A stretch of 64,000 bases of DNA, taken from NCBI GenBank assembly GCA_003278125.1, contig QCGX01000001.1, positions 117,953-181,952 of the forward strand. Direction: 5' to 3'. The position numbers and the translations under genes were made by a program. The notes below the pieces were generated by a model. It saw only the letters and a program-made list of their open reading frames with translations, ran no database searches and was not told where the DNA came from. This stretch comes from Pelagibacteraceae bacterium AG-390-C22. Lineage in GTDB: Bacteria > Pseudomonadota > Alphaproteobacteria > Pelagibacterales > Pelagibacteraceae. Positions 17,006-25,482 of this stretch are shown here, piece by piece (the first letter of the stretch is position 1; every line of letters begins with the position of its first letter).

Positions 17006-18001
17006 ATAAACTTTAATTTACCAAAAAAAATTCTAGGTTGGTACGATAATAATAAACGCAGTTTACCTTGGCGTGTTGGCAAAAATTCCACTAAAAAGCT
17101 GTATTATAGACTTTTGAGTGAATTTATGTTGCAGCAAACTCAAGTTAATACAGTTATTCCATATTTTAAAAAATTTACTAAAAAATTTAAAACTTTGAAG
17201 TCACTTTCAAGATGCAGTGAACAGAAGATTTTAAAACTTTGGGAAGGACTAGGCTATTATAGAAGAGCAAGAAATCTTCTATTAACTTCAAAAATAATAG
17301 TCAATCAGCATCATTCTAGGCTTCCAAAGACAATTAAAGAAATTAAAAAATTCCCAGGAGTTGGAGACTATACAGCTAATGCATTGCTGAGCCTGATTCA
17401 TAATAAACCTGGCATTGCTTTAGATGGAAATGTAAAAAGAGTTTTCTCAAGAATAATTAACAAAAAAGAAAGCAAAATCAATTTTGATCAATTTATAGAG
17501 GTAAATAAAAAAGAATTTTTTAATACAAAAAGAAACTCAGATTTTGTAGAGGCTTTAATGGAGTTTGGTGCGCTAATTTGTAAACCAAAAGACCCAAAAT
17601 GCGGTATTTGTAATTTGAATAAAAAATGTAAATATTTTAATTCTTCAAAAAAAATAAAAACTACTAAGAAAAAGATGATTAAAAGTAAAAATTATGATGT
17701 GTTTTGTTACATAAATAAAAAAAAACAAATAGCACTTACCAAAGAAAATAATCTAGGTTTCCTTAATCAATTTAGTTTACCTGAGATTAGAGAAGCAAAA
17801 AAAAATATAAGAACCAAAGACTGGAAACTTTTAAAAAAATACAAAAACTCTATTTCAAATAAGAAATTAAATATTAATTTATACTATAAATTTTCGAATA
17901 AGATACCTTCATCTTTTATTTGGTATTCAATTGATAAGAACAAAGAATTCATCCCAACTTTTACAAAAAAAATATTTAGACAAGTATCAGTTTTATTTTA
18001 A
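17000..18001 (+). CDS. mutY: A/G-specific adenine glycosylase
   Basis: Removes adenine mispaired with 8-oxoguanine. The 333-residue protein has the HhH-GPD core: catalytic E41 in EFMLQQTQV, hairpin FPGVGDYTANALL and catalytic D142 in IALDGNVKR. The iron-sulfur cysteines C194-x6-C201-x2-C204-x5-C210 are in the expected spacing. The C-terminal NUDIX-like domain is present but divergent. The head-to-head ATG overlaps that of dciA by 6 bp, leaving no intergenic promoter space. It overlaps the next gene by one base (TAATG). Confidence 0.95.
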   Translation: MHINFNLPKKILGWYDNNKRSLPWRVGKNSTKKLYYRLLSEFMLQQTQVNTVIPYFKKFTKKFKTLKSLSRCSEQKILKLWEGLGYYRRARNLLLTSKIIVNQHHSRLPKTIKEIKKFPGVGDYTANALLSLIHNKPGIALDGNVKRVFSRIINKKESKINFDQFIEVNKKEFFNTKRNSDFVEALMEFGALICKPKDPKCGICNLNKKCKYFNSSKKIKTTKKKMIKSKNYDVFCYINKKKQIALTKENNLGFLNQFSLPEIREAKKNIRTKDWKLLKKYKNSISNKKLNINLYYKFSNKIPSSFIWYSIDKNKEFIPTFTKKIFRQVSVLF

Positions 18002-19131
18002 TGAAAAAGAAAATAGCAATTATTGGATCTGGAGTTGCGGGGTTGACTTTTGCAAATTTAATAAAAAAAAATTCTGACTTTGAATTCATGATTTATGAAA
18101 AGAAAGAAAGTTTATCTTTAGATGATGGTTTTGGTATTCAACTAGCTCCAAACAGTGTTTCGATTTTAAATACAATTGACTTTCACAAAGTTAATCCAAA
18201 AGATATTTTTCACCCCAAGTCTATGGATTTTTTCTCAATTAAGAATGAAAAAATATGTGATTTAGAAATTAGTAAGTTTAATTCTGAATATTCAAAATAT
18301 ACTACTTTAAAAAGATCTACATTGATTGAATTTTTAAAAGACGAAATTTATACTCAACATTTAAGGTTTGGAAAATCTATTAAAGAAGTGACAGAATTAA
18401 AAGGTAAAGTCCTAATAAAATTTACTGACAATACTAATGATCTTGTTGATTATGTTGTAGGAGCTGATGGTATTTTTTCTAACACAAGATCTTTTTTTGA
18501 AAAGAAAAAGAGTCAACCTTTATTTAAAAAAGCAATTGCCGTGAGGTTAATTTTCAAAAAACATAATTTAGATATAAACGAAAAAAATATTAGTTTATTT
18601 ATGGGATCAAATTTACATTTAGTCATTTATCCAATTAATCAAAAAAATGAATTAAATTTAGTTTGTATTATCCGAGATAAAAAATACGACCCGGATAATA
18701 TTAAATCTTTAATCGAGAGAAAATTAATAACTCAAAATTCAAATTTAAAAGATTTATTTGAAACTGATTTACAATCCTGGCCTTTATATTCAACTTCTAA
18801 AGTTCTTCCCTCATCTAACAATAAAGTATTTTATATCGGAGACGCATTTAATGGTTTTCTTCCTACAATGGCTCAAGGCGCAGGGCAATCAATAGAGAGT
18901 GCTTATGAACTATTTAATTTAATTAAAGATGAAAATTTAGATGCATCAAATATCTACTTTAAAAAGAGATTTGAAAGAACTACAGCTGTAAGAAGACGAT
19001 CAAACTTTAATTTTTTTGCTTTTCATTTTTCTAGTTCTTTTACGCAAAAAATAAGAAATTTCTTCTTAAAATTTTTGGTTAAGAAGAAATATTTTATTAA
19101 TAATTATTTAGGATCGGTTTATAAAAATTAG
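18001..19131 (+). CDS. FAD-dependent monooxygenase, substrate unknown
   Basis: A 376-residue group A aromatic hydroxylase-like flavoprotein (PHBH fold). The N-terminus is a Rossmann motif (IAIIGSGVAGLTFANL). Later motifs are VVGADGIFSNTR, with the DG fingerprint near residue 155, and IGDAFNGFLPTMAQGAGQS, the second FAD motif near 280. The likely roles are ubiquinone-ring hydroxylation (UbiH/UbiL/UbiM kind) or attack on a small aromatic acid. The sequence does not decide between them. It is coupled to mutY by a one-base overlap and ends inside the ccrM stop (4 bp convergent overlap). Confidence 0.8.
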   Translation: MKKKIAIIGSGVAGLTFANLIKKNSDFEFMIYEKKESLSLDDGFGIQLAPNSVSILNTIDFHKVNPKDIFHPKSMDFFSIKNEKICDLEISKFNSEYSKYTTLKRSTLIEFLKDEIYTQHLRFGKSIKEVTELKGKVLIKFTDNTNDLVDYVVGADGIFSNTRSFFEKKKSQPLFKKAIAVRLIFKKHNLDINEKNISLFMGSNLHLVIYPINQKNELNLVCIIRDKKYDPDNIKSLIERKLITQNSNLKDLFETDLQSWPLYSTSKVLPSSNNKVFYIGDAFNGFLPTMAQGAGQSIESAYELFNLIKDENLDASNIYFKKRFERTTAVRRRSNFNFFAFHFSSSFTQKIRNFFLKFLVKKKYFINNYLGSVYKN

Positions 19132-20201
19132 ACTTGTTTTGAAGATATAAATTTTTGTCTTAAACTATCAATAAGCACAGTAGATCCATTTATATCACAA
19201 TGCCAATAAGTCCATCCATTATAGCTCTCAGTGCCCATGATCTTTGCCGCTATTTTATGTATAGATCCCTCAGATTCCTTGTATTTAATGCTTCCATCAA
19301 TCATTATTTTGGCATTAATTTTCTTTTTAGGGTCGAAGAGAGTTGTACCGGGTTTTAAAATTCCCAATTCAACTAATGATCCAAAAGGTATTCTTGCTTT
19401 AGATCTATTGTTTTGAATTGTGTCTAGATAATTATCCTCAATTTTCTTAGCTTTGTTTATTCTATCCTGAGCAGCTTTAATATATTTTTTATCTTTTTCT
19501 ATACCATAGTAATTTCTGCCTAGCTTCTTTGCAACAACAGCAGTGGTTCCAGTGCCTAGAAATGGATCAAATATAGCGTCACCTTTATTAGTAGTAGCTA
19601 AAATTATTCTGTGAAGCAAAGCTTCAGGTTTTTGTGTTGAGTGAATTTTTTTTCCATTTTTCTTTAATCTCTCTTTTCCATTACAGATTGGAAGTGTCCA
19701 GTCAGACCTCATTTGCAAATCGTCATTTAAACATTTTAAAGATTGGTAATTAAAAGTGTATTTTGATTTTTTACTTTTTGATGCCCAAATTAATGTTTCG
19801 TGAGCGTTAGTAAATCTAGAGCCTCTAAAATTTGGCATTGGATTATTTTTTCTCCAAATTACATCGTTAAGCAACCAGTAGTCTAAATTTTGTAAAAGAT
19901 AACCCAAACGAAAAATATTGTGATAAGAGCCAATAACCCAAATGCTTCCATTATCTTTTAATATTCTTTTACATTCAGTTAACCAAATTTTACAAAATTC
20001 ATCGTAATGTTTGAAACTATTAAACTGATCCCACTTATCATTGACACCATTTACTTTACTTGCATCAGGTCGAGTTAATTTTTCTCCTATTTGCATATTG
20101 TAAGGAGGGTCGGCAAAAACTAGATCAAAAGATTTGTCAGGAATCTTTTTTAATTCTTTTAAGCAATCACCGTTTAAAATTTTGTTAGTGAATTTGAACA
20201 T
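19128..20201 (-). CDS. ccrM: Cell-cycle adenine DNA methyltransferase CcrM
   Basis: Methylates the adenine of GANTC in the alphaproteobacterial cell cycle. The 357-residue beta-class enzyme has DPPYNMQ (31-37) as the catalytic motif and FDPFLGTGTT (211-220) as the AdoMet motif. A C-terminal domain of about 85 residues (ending near SYNGWTYWHCDING) is the extension found on CcrM and needed for DNA binding in that family. Its only upstream gap (78 bp) contains four GANTC sites, two of them in a palindrome over the candidate -10 box. The gene next to it (rnhB) is the usual partner. Confidence 0.94.
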   Translation of the reverse strand: MFKFTNKILNGDCLKELKKIPDKSFDLVFADPPYNMQIGEKLTRPDASKVNGVNDKWDQFNSFKHYDEFCKIWLTECKRILKDNGSIWVIGSYHNIFRLGYLLQNLDYWLLNDVIWRKNNPMPNFRGSRFTNAHETLIWASKSKKSKYTFNYQSLKCLNDDLQMRSDWTLPICNGKERLKKNGKKIHSTQKPEALLHRIILATTNKGDAIFDPFLGTGTTAVVAKKLGRNYYGIEKDKKYIKAAQDRINKAKKIEDNYLDTIQNNRSKARIPFGSLVELGILKPGTTLFDPKKKINAKIMIDGSIKYKESEGSIHKIAAKIMGTESYNGWTYWHCDINGSTVLIDSLRQKFISSKQV

Positions 20202-20207
20202 TTAAAA

Positions 20208-20279
20208 GATTCAACCTTAAATTGAATCCAAGGTCAAACCATTTTATCCAAAAAAAGAGTCCACTTGTGTTTGAGATTC
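20208..20279 (-). promoter_or_regulatory. ccrM control region with four GANTC methylation sites
   Basis: The 78 bp between rnhB and ccrM hold GANTC at 20208-20212, 20224-20228, 20257-20261 and 20275-20279. The first two sit at the outer ends of a perfect inverted repeat, GATTCAA-N7-TTGAATC (20208-20228). A candidate sigma-70 promoter on the minus strand is TTGACC (20232-20237), 17 bp spacer, TTGAAT (20209-20214). Its -10 box overlaps one GANTC and its spacer another. The predicted transcript would start at or next to the ccrM ATG. The methylation-controlled ccrM promoter of Caulobacter is the known parallel. Confidence 0.65.
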
Positions 20280-20852
20280 TTAACTCGACAATATCTTGTG
20301 TATAGGTTTGAAACGCCTTCGATGATGAGAAGTTATACCAAATTTTTTTAATCCATCCAAATGAGCTTTAGTACCGTAACCAAAATTTCTTTCCCATGCA
20401 TAATTAGAAAATTTTTCTGATAATTTTATCATTAATAAATCTCTATGTGTTTTGGCAATAATCGAGGCTGCACTGATGCATTTTATTTTTTCATCACCAT
20501 TAATGATAGTTTTAAAATTTTTTATTCCTTTTGGAGCAAAATTTCCATCAATCAAAATTAATTCTGGTTTAATGGATAGTTTGTTAATTGCCCTTTTCAT
20601 AGAAAGCAGTGCTGCTTGAAGGATATTCAAATCTAGAATCTCTTTAACGGATGCTTGACCTATTGCATATTGAGAATTTAATTTTATATGTTCAGCTATT
20701 TTTATTCGATTTTTAAAGTTAATTCTTTTTGAGTCTTTTAATAATTTGAAATCAATATTTTCATTTAATATTACTGCTGCTGAAACAACTGGACCTGCTA
20801 AACATCCTCTTCCTACTTCATCAACTCCTGCTGTAATTAAATTACGTTTCAA
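20280..20852 (-). CDS. rnhB: Ribonuclease HII
   Basis: Removes ribonucleotides from DNA and RNA from hybrids. The 190-residue protein has the acidic active-site pair D11/E12 in AGVDEVGRGCLAGPV, the LILIDGNFAP strand with a further aspartate and the SIIAKTHRD motif. It directly follows the uracil-DNA glycosylase gene without a gap and precedes ccrM by 78 bp. Together with RNase HI at 4513-4938 the cell keeps both RNase H types. Confidence 0.95.
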   Translation of the reverse strand: MKRNLITAGVDEVGRGCLAGPVVSAAVILNENIDFKLLKDSKRINFKNRIKIAEHIKLNSQYAIGQASVKEILDLNILQAALLSMKRAINKLSIKPELILIDGNFAPKGIKNFKTIINGDEKIKCISAASIIAKTHRDLLMIKLSEKFSNYAWERNFGYGTKAHLDGLKKFGITSHHRRRFKPIHKILSS

Positions 20853-21554
20853 TTAAATTTTTAATTTAGATTTTTTTTCTCTTATCATTTTAAGATCTAT
20901 CCAAGCCATTTTTTTTTGGGCCGGTTGTCTCATTAAAAAAGCAGGATGAAATGTGACAATTACAGATGCTTTGCATTCTCCAAACTGTTTTTCAGTCCAT
21001 TGTCCTCTGGCCTTAGAAATCACAATCTTGTTACCAATAATAGCATTTAAAGCAGTACTTCCCAATAAAACTAATATTCTTGGATTGATTATTTCGATGT
21101 GCTGTTTGAGGTAAGGTAAATATTTTTCTATCTCTTCCACAGTTGGTCTTCTGTTTTCAGGCGGTCGATAATTTACAACATTTGTAATGTAAGTGTTTTT
21201 TCTGTCTAAATTTATTGATGCTAACATTTTATCCAATAATGCCCCAGCTCGACCTACAAAAGGAAGTCCTTCTTGATCTTCATTAGCGCCAGGACCTTCT
21301 CCTATAAGCATAATTTTTGCTTTAGGGTTACCATCAGCAAAAACAATATTGGTTGCACTTTTTTTTAATTCACAATTCTTGATATTTAAAATAGATTTTT
21401 TTAGTTTTTCTAGTTTTTCTGCTTTGTTACCTGATATTTCAAAAGTATCTTTTTTATACCTGTTGATTGCGGTATTATTGTAAATTAAATTATAATTAAT
21501 AAAGTTGTAAAATTTAATTAACTTAATTGTTTTAGTATTAATTTTCTTTATCAT
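20853..21554 (-). CDS. Uracil-DNA glycosylase, family 4-like, lacking Fe-S cysteines
   Basis: Excises uracil arising from cytosine deamination. The 233-residue protein has the first catalytic motif GEGPGANEDQEG (85-96), the PFVGRAGALLD strand and the second motif HPAFLMR (203-209). In classical family 4 enzymes four cysteines bind a 4Fe-4S cluster. Here the positions after ITNVV and in the EEIEKYLPYL helix are tyrosines (Y129, Y145), and only C61 remains in the N-terminal site. The cluster is therefore presumably absent. The ATG is 8 bp from the divergent TPR gene. Confidence 0.85.
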   Translation of the reverse strand: MIKKINTKTIKLIKFYNFINYNLIYNNTAINRYKKDTFEISGNKAEKLEKLKKSILNIKNCELKKSATNIVFADGNPKAKIMLIGEGPGANEDQEGLPFVGRAGALLDKMLASINLDRKNTYITNVVNYRPPENRRPTVEEIEKYLPYLKQHIEIINPRILVLLGSTALNAIIGNKIVISKARGQWTEKQFGECKASVIVTFHPAFLMRQPAQKKMAWIDLKMIREKKSKLKI

Positions 21555-21562
21555 GAGAACTT

Positions 21563-23257
21563 ATGAGTATATTTAAATTTAACATAAAGCTTATCTTACA
21601 AATATTGTTTGTCATTATTTTTTTTTCCACACTACACGCTAAAAAACCAGACAAATTTGACTCTGGACAAAATATAGCAGATTATTTTTCTGGATTATTG
21701 CTTTTACATAACGATGAGTACAAAGAGTCCTATAAGTTCTTAAAAAAACTAGACGGGCTAGAAACAAATCATAGAAATTATTCTTCAAAATATCTTTTTT
21801 CATTAATTAATTTGGGAAAGTTTAATGAAGCTTTTGATTATTCAAAAAAGTTAGAAAAAAGAAAATTAAGTAATTTTGAGAGCGACTTAATTATAGGGCT
21901 TTATTATTTTAAAAATGAAAAATTTGACTTAGCTCAGAAGTATTTTCTTAAACTTAAAAATAGAAAATCACAAATTATATTTAATAATTTTGTCTCAAAT
22001 TCTTTATTAAACTGGTCAAGTTTTAAAACTCTAGATTTAAATAGCGCTCAAAAAAAAATTAATGAAATAGACATTAAATTTACGAATTTGAGAAATATTC
22101 AAAATGTATTTTTGCATTGTTTTTACAAAAGCAAAAAAACAGAACTTCTTTTTAAGAATCTTGTTTCAAATGAAAAAATAGATTTCTCGAGGTATAATTA
22201 TTTTTATGCAACATACTTGAAAAATGTTGGCCAACTTCAAAAGGCAAAAAAAGTTCTAAATTCTTCAATTGAATTATATCCTAGAAATTTATTATTAAAT
22301 CAATACAAATTGGATCTAGAAAATGACAAGAATGAAAATAATTTTAACTGTCAAAACTTATCACACGTAGTTGCTGAAATTCTTTATATAACAGCTAACG
22401 CTCTTTCCTCACAAAATATTTACACGTTTTCAAATTTTTATTTGAATCTATCTAAATATTTAAATAAAGATTTCAATTCAATTGATACATTACTGGCAGA
22501 AAATTTTTATAAACTAAATAATTTTAAACAAGCAAAGAAAATTTATGGCGAAATAGAAAAAAAAGGAACGGCTTTTCTTTGGTATGCAACTAAACAAAAA
22601 GCAAAAATTTATATTAAAGAAGAAAAAAACAAAAAAGCATTAAAAATTTTAAAAGATACATATGAAAAGTTACCAGAGAAAAGTATTTATCAAAAATTTG
22701 ATTATGCTAAGTTTTTAAAAAATAATGATCAATTTGAAAACTCAATTAAGCTTAATACAGAAATACTAAAGTCAATAAACACAAACCATCCCTTATATCC
22801 TGAGGCAATCGAAGCGAGAGGTGTTGCTTACGAAAGAATAGGAGAGTGGGAAAAAGCAGAAAAAGATTTGTTATCATCTTTAAAAGCAAGTCCAGATCAA
22901 GCATATGTAATTAACTATCTTGCTTACTCGTGGATTGAAAAAGGTATGAAGATATCTCAATCTTTAGAAATGCTTGAAAGAGCAAATAATTTAAGATCTA
23001 ACGATCCTTATATTATTGACTCTTTGGGTTGGGCTTTATTCAAGTTAGAGAGATATGACGAGTCAAAAAACTATCTTCAGTCAGCAGTTAAATTGATGCC
23101 AGCTGACCCAATCATTAACGATCACTATGGCGATGTTTTATGGAAGAATGGAAATAAGATTCAGGCAAGATATTTTTGGAATTACGTATTAAATCTTAAA
23201 GAAACAGAGAAAGACATGAAAGAAAATATTAAAGATAAATTAATATCAGGCTTATAA
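21563..23257 (+). CDS. TPR-repeat protein, exported or membrane-anchored
   Basis: A 564-residue protein with a signal sequence or membrane anchor at residues 9-25 (LILQILFVIIFFSTLHA). The rest is helical, with degenerate tetratricopeptide repeats that are clearest in the last 200 residues, for example ARGVAYERIGEWEKAEKDL and IDSLGWALFKLERYDESKNY. It resembles periplasmic TPR scaffold proteins found beside ispE in Alphaproteobacteria. No catalytic motif is seen, so a scaffold role is inference. It is followed 6 bp later by ispE. Confidence 0.8.
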   Translation: MSIFKFNIKLILQILFVIIFFSTLHAKKPDKFDSGQNIADYFSGLLLLHNDEYKESYKFLKKLDGLETNHRNYSSKYLFSLINLGKFNEAFDYSKKLEKRKLSNFESDLIIGLYYFKNEKFDLAQKYFLKLKNRKSQIIFNNFVSNSLLNWSSFKTLDLNSAQKKINEIDIKFTNLRNIQNVFLHCFYKSKKTELLFKNLVSNEKIDFSRYNYFYATYLKNVGQLQKAKKVLNSSIELYPRNLLLNQYKLDLENDKNENNFNCQNLSHVVAEILYITANALSSQNIYTFSNFYLNLSKYLNKDFNSIDTLLAENFYKLNNFKQAKKIYGEIEKKGTAFLWYATKQKAKIYIKEEKNKKALKILKDTYEKLPEKSIYQKFDYAKFLKNNDQFENSIKLNTEILKSINTNHPLYPEAIEARGVAYERIGEWEKAEKDLLSSLKASPDQAYVINYLAYSWIEKGMKISQSLEMLERANNLRSNDPYIIDSLGWALFKLERYDESKNYLQSAVKLMPADPIINDHYGDVLWKNGNKIQARYFWNYVLNLKETEKDMKENIKDKLISGL

Positions 23258-23263
23258 AAAAAA

Positions 23264-24103
23264 ATGATATTAAAATCTTTCTCAAAAATTAATTTATCTT
23301 TAGCTGTTAATAAAAAATTAAAGAAAAACGGATTACATGATATACAATCTTATTTTTGCTTAATAAATTTGTATGATCTGATAAAAATAAGAAAAATTAA
23401 AGGTCGAAAAGATACAGTAAAATTTCAAGGCAAATTTGCTAAATTTATAAAAAGAAAAAACAATTCAATTATAGAGATTTTAAAAGTATTGAGAAAAAAA
23501 GATCTAATCTCAGCCTACTATTCAGTTTTGGTAAATAAAAGAATACCTGTATTTGCAGGAATGGGTGGTGGAACTAGTAATGCTGCTTGTTTAATAAAAT
23601 ATTTTACTAAAAAAAAAATAAATAAAAATTTATTAAATGTTTTGGATAAAAAAATGGGTTCTGATTTAAGACTTTTTTTTTATGAGCAAGGTTTCTTAAA
23701 AAATCTTAAAACAATTGATAATTTTCAAAGAAAATTTAGGTTATATTTTTTATTGGTTTACCCAAACATTAAATGTTCGACTAGCTATGTTTACTCAAAA
23801 GTGAACAAATATTCTATAAAATCAAGATATAGTTTCAGTAAAATTCAAGATAAAAATAAATTTATAAGATTTCTCATTAAAAAAGATAATGATTTACAAT
23901 CAATTGTAGAAAATAAATATCCGATTATTAAAAAATTAATTATAGAAATAGGACAAAAAAAAGGATGTTATTTTTCTAGAATGACTGGATCCGGGTCAGT
24001 TTGTTATGGTGTCTTTAAAAGTGAAAAAACAGCAAAAGCTGCTTTAAATAGAGTAAAGTTAAAATATCCCAAATATTGGTTGTCTGTTGCAAAAACTATT
24101 TAA
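23264..24103 (+). CDS. ispE: 4-diphosphocytidyl-2-C-methyl-D-erythritol kinase
   Basis: MEP-pathway GHMP kinase of 279 residues. It has the N-terminal lysine region SFSKINLSLAV, the ATP-binding glycine loop FAGMGGGTSNAA (near 107-118), GSDLRLFF containing the catalytic aspartate (about 136) and the C-terminal MTGSGSVCYGVF motif. The protein is divergent: lysine-rich, with MGGGTS where most enzymes have LGGGSS. All motif positions are nevertheless kept. It supplies the same isoprenoid pathway as ispH and the carotenoid genes of this window. Confidence 0.9.
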   Translation: MILKSFSKINLSLAVNKKLKKNGLHDIQSYFCLINLYDLIKIRKIKGRKDTVKFQGKFAKFIKRKNNSIIEILKVLRKKDLISAYYSVLVNKRIPVFAGMGGGTSNAACLIKYFTKKKINKNLLNVLDKKMGSDLRLFFYEQGFLKNLKTIDNFQRKFRLYFLLVYPNIKCSTSYVYSKVNKYSIKSRYSFSKIQDKNKFIRFLIKKDNDLQSIVENKYPIIKKLIIEIGQKKGCYFSRMTGSGSVCYGVFKSEKTAKAALNRVKLKYPKYWLSVAKTI

Positions 24104-24138
24104 ATTTATAAATTTATGATATATCAAAAACTTAATAT

Positions 24139-24212
24139 TGGGGCATAGCCAAGCGGTAAGGCAGCGGTTTTTGATACCGCCATCCTAGGTTCGAATCCTA
24201 GTGCCCCAGCCA
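24139..24212 (+). tRNA. tRNA-Gln (anticodon TTG)
   Basis: The cloverleaf folds by eye. The acceptor arm is TGGGGCA with TGCCCCA, and the anticodon arm is GCGGT/ACCGC around the loop TTTTGAT, with anticodon TTG. The T-arm contains GGTTCGAATCC. The discriminator is G, and CCA is encoded at 24210-24212. It lies 35 bp after ispE and only 7 bp before the CCA-adding enzyme gene. Confidence 0.95.
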
Positions 24213-24219
24213 AGAAAAT

Positions 24220-25482
24220 ATGTTTAATCTGAATTCTAATTTTATTAAGAAAATTAAAAAAACTTTTTTTCCTTTCTATAGAAATAGTGAACTAAAATTT
24301 GTATTTAAAAAATTACAACAAGGTTTTCCAGATAAACCAAAAGTAGCAATGTTTGTTGGAGGCTGCGTAAGAAAATATTTATCCAATGAAGAGATAGATG
24401 ATATCGATATAGCAACTTCTTTGACTACTGATCAAATTAAAGAAAAATTTAAAGATACAAAATTTAACATCATTGATAGTGGCCTTAAACATGGAACAGT
24501 TACTCTTGTTTCAGATCAATTGAAGCTTGAGCTCACAACACTAAGAAAAGATGTTAAAACTGATGGGAGGCATGCTGAAATTGAGTATACAGACGATTGG
24601 CAAAAAGACTCTGAAAGAAGAGATTTTACAATTAATGCAATTTACTTAGATATAAATGGAAAAATATTTGATCCTCAATTAGGTACTGCTGATTTAAGAA
24701 ATCATAATGTTAAATTTATAGGTGATCCTCATAAAAGAATCGAAGAAGATTATTTAAGAATTATTAGATTTATAAGATTTTCTTTAGAATACGAAAGTCA
24801 AGTAGAACAAACAACAGTTGAAGCAATTAAATTAAATTTAGATGGAATTATAAAAATTTCTAAGGAAAGGGTTTTAAGTGAGTTATTTAAGATTTTAAGA
24901 ATAAAAAATTTTGTTAAGTTGAATAAAAATAAAAATTTGAAAGATATTTTTTTATTAATTTTTCCTGAATTTAAAAATTTAGAAAGACTAAGTAAATTAG
25001 AGGCAATAATGAATAAGTCAAATATTGATAGAGAAATATTATTAGCTGTATTGCTAATAGATGAAACTAATAATTATGAATATTTTTCTCATAAATATAA
25101 TGTTTCTAATGATTTAAAAGAAAATTTAAAATTAATAAATGAAAATTTTATAGATGTTCAAAAAAATAAAAAGTTCTTTCAAAAAAATTTAAAAAAGAAT
25201 ATTTATTTTTTTGGAAAAAAACACTTAATTGCACTCAATATCCTTTATTTTTCAAATTTTAAAAAAGTAAAATTACAAGATTATTTAAATGTATTAAATA
25301 ATATCAATAAAATTGATATGCCTAAATTTTCTTTTGATGGAAATTATTTGAAAGAAAAAGGAATGAAAGAAGGAGCCTTAATTGGCAAGACCCTAAAACT
25401 AATAGAGAAAGAGTGGCTTGATAATGAATTTCAAATATCAGAAAAAAGAGTTTTAAAAATTATTCAAGCTCAAAAAAGCTAA
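24220..25482 (+). CDS. cca: CCA tRNA nucleotidyltransferase
   Basis: Adds or repairs the 3' CCA of tRNAs. The 420-residue class II nucleotidyltransferase has FVGGCVRKYL (45-54) followed by DDIDIAT, with the metal-binding D61-x-D63. The RRDFTINA motif is near 130-137, and a helical tail completes it. Its ATG is 7 bp after the CCA of tRNA-Gln, with no Shine-Dalgarno between. Either the message is processed out of a tRNA-mRNA transcript or it is leaderless. The 3' end overlaps greA by 4 bp. Confidence 0.93.
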   Translation: MFNLNSNFIKKIKKTFFPFYRNSELKFVFKKLQQGFPDKPKVAMFVGGCVRKYLSNEEIDDIDIATSLTTDQIKEKFKDTKFNIIDSGLKHGTVTLVSDQLKLELTTLRKDVKTDGRHAEIEYTDDWQKDSERRDFTINAIYLDINGKIFDPQLGTADLRNHNVKFIGDPHKRIEEDYLRIIRFIRFSLEYESQVEQTTVEAIKLNLDGIIKISKERVLSELFKILRIKNFVKLNKNKNLKDIFLLIFPEFKNLERLSKLEAIMNKSNIDREILLAVLLIDETNNYEYFSHKYNVSNDLKENLKLINENFIDVQKNKKFFQKNLKKNIYFFGKKHLIALNILYFSNFKKVKLQDYLNVLNNINKIDMPKFSFDGNYLKEKGMKEGALIGKTLKLIEKEWLDNEFQISEKRVLKIIQAQKS

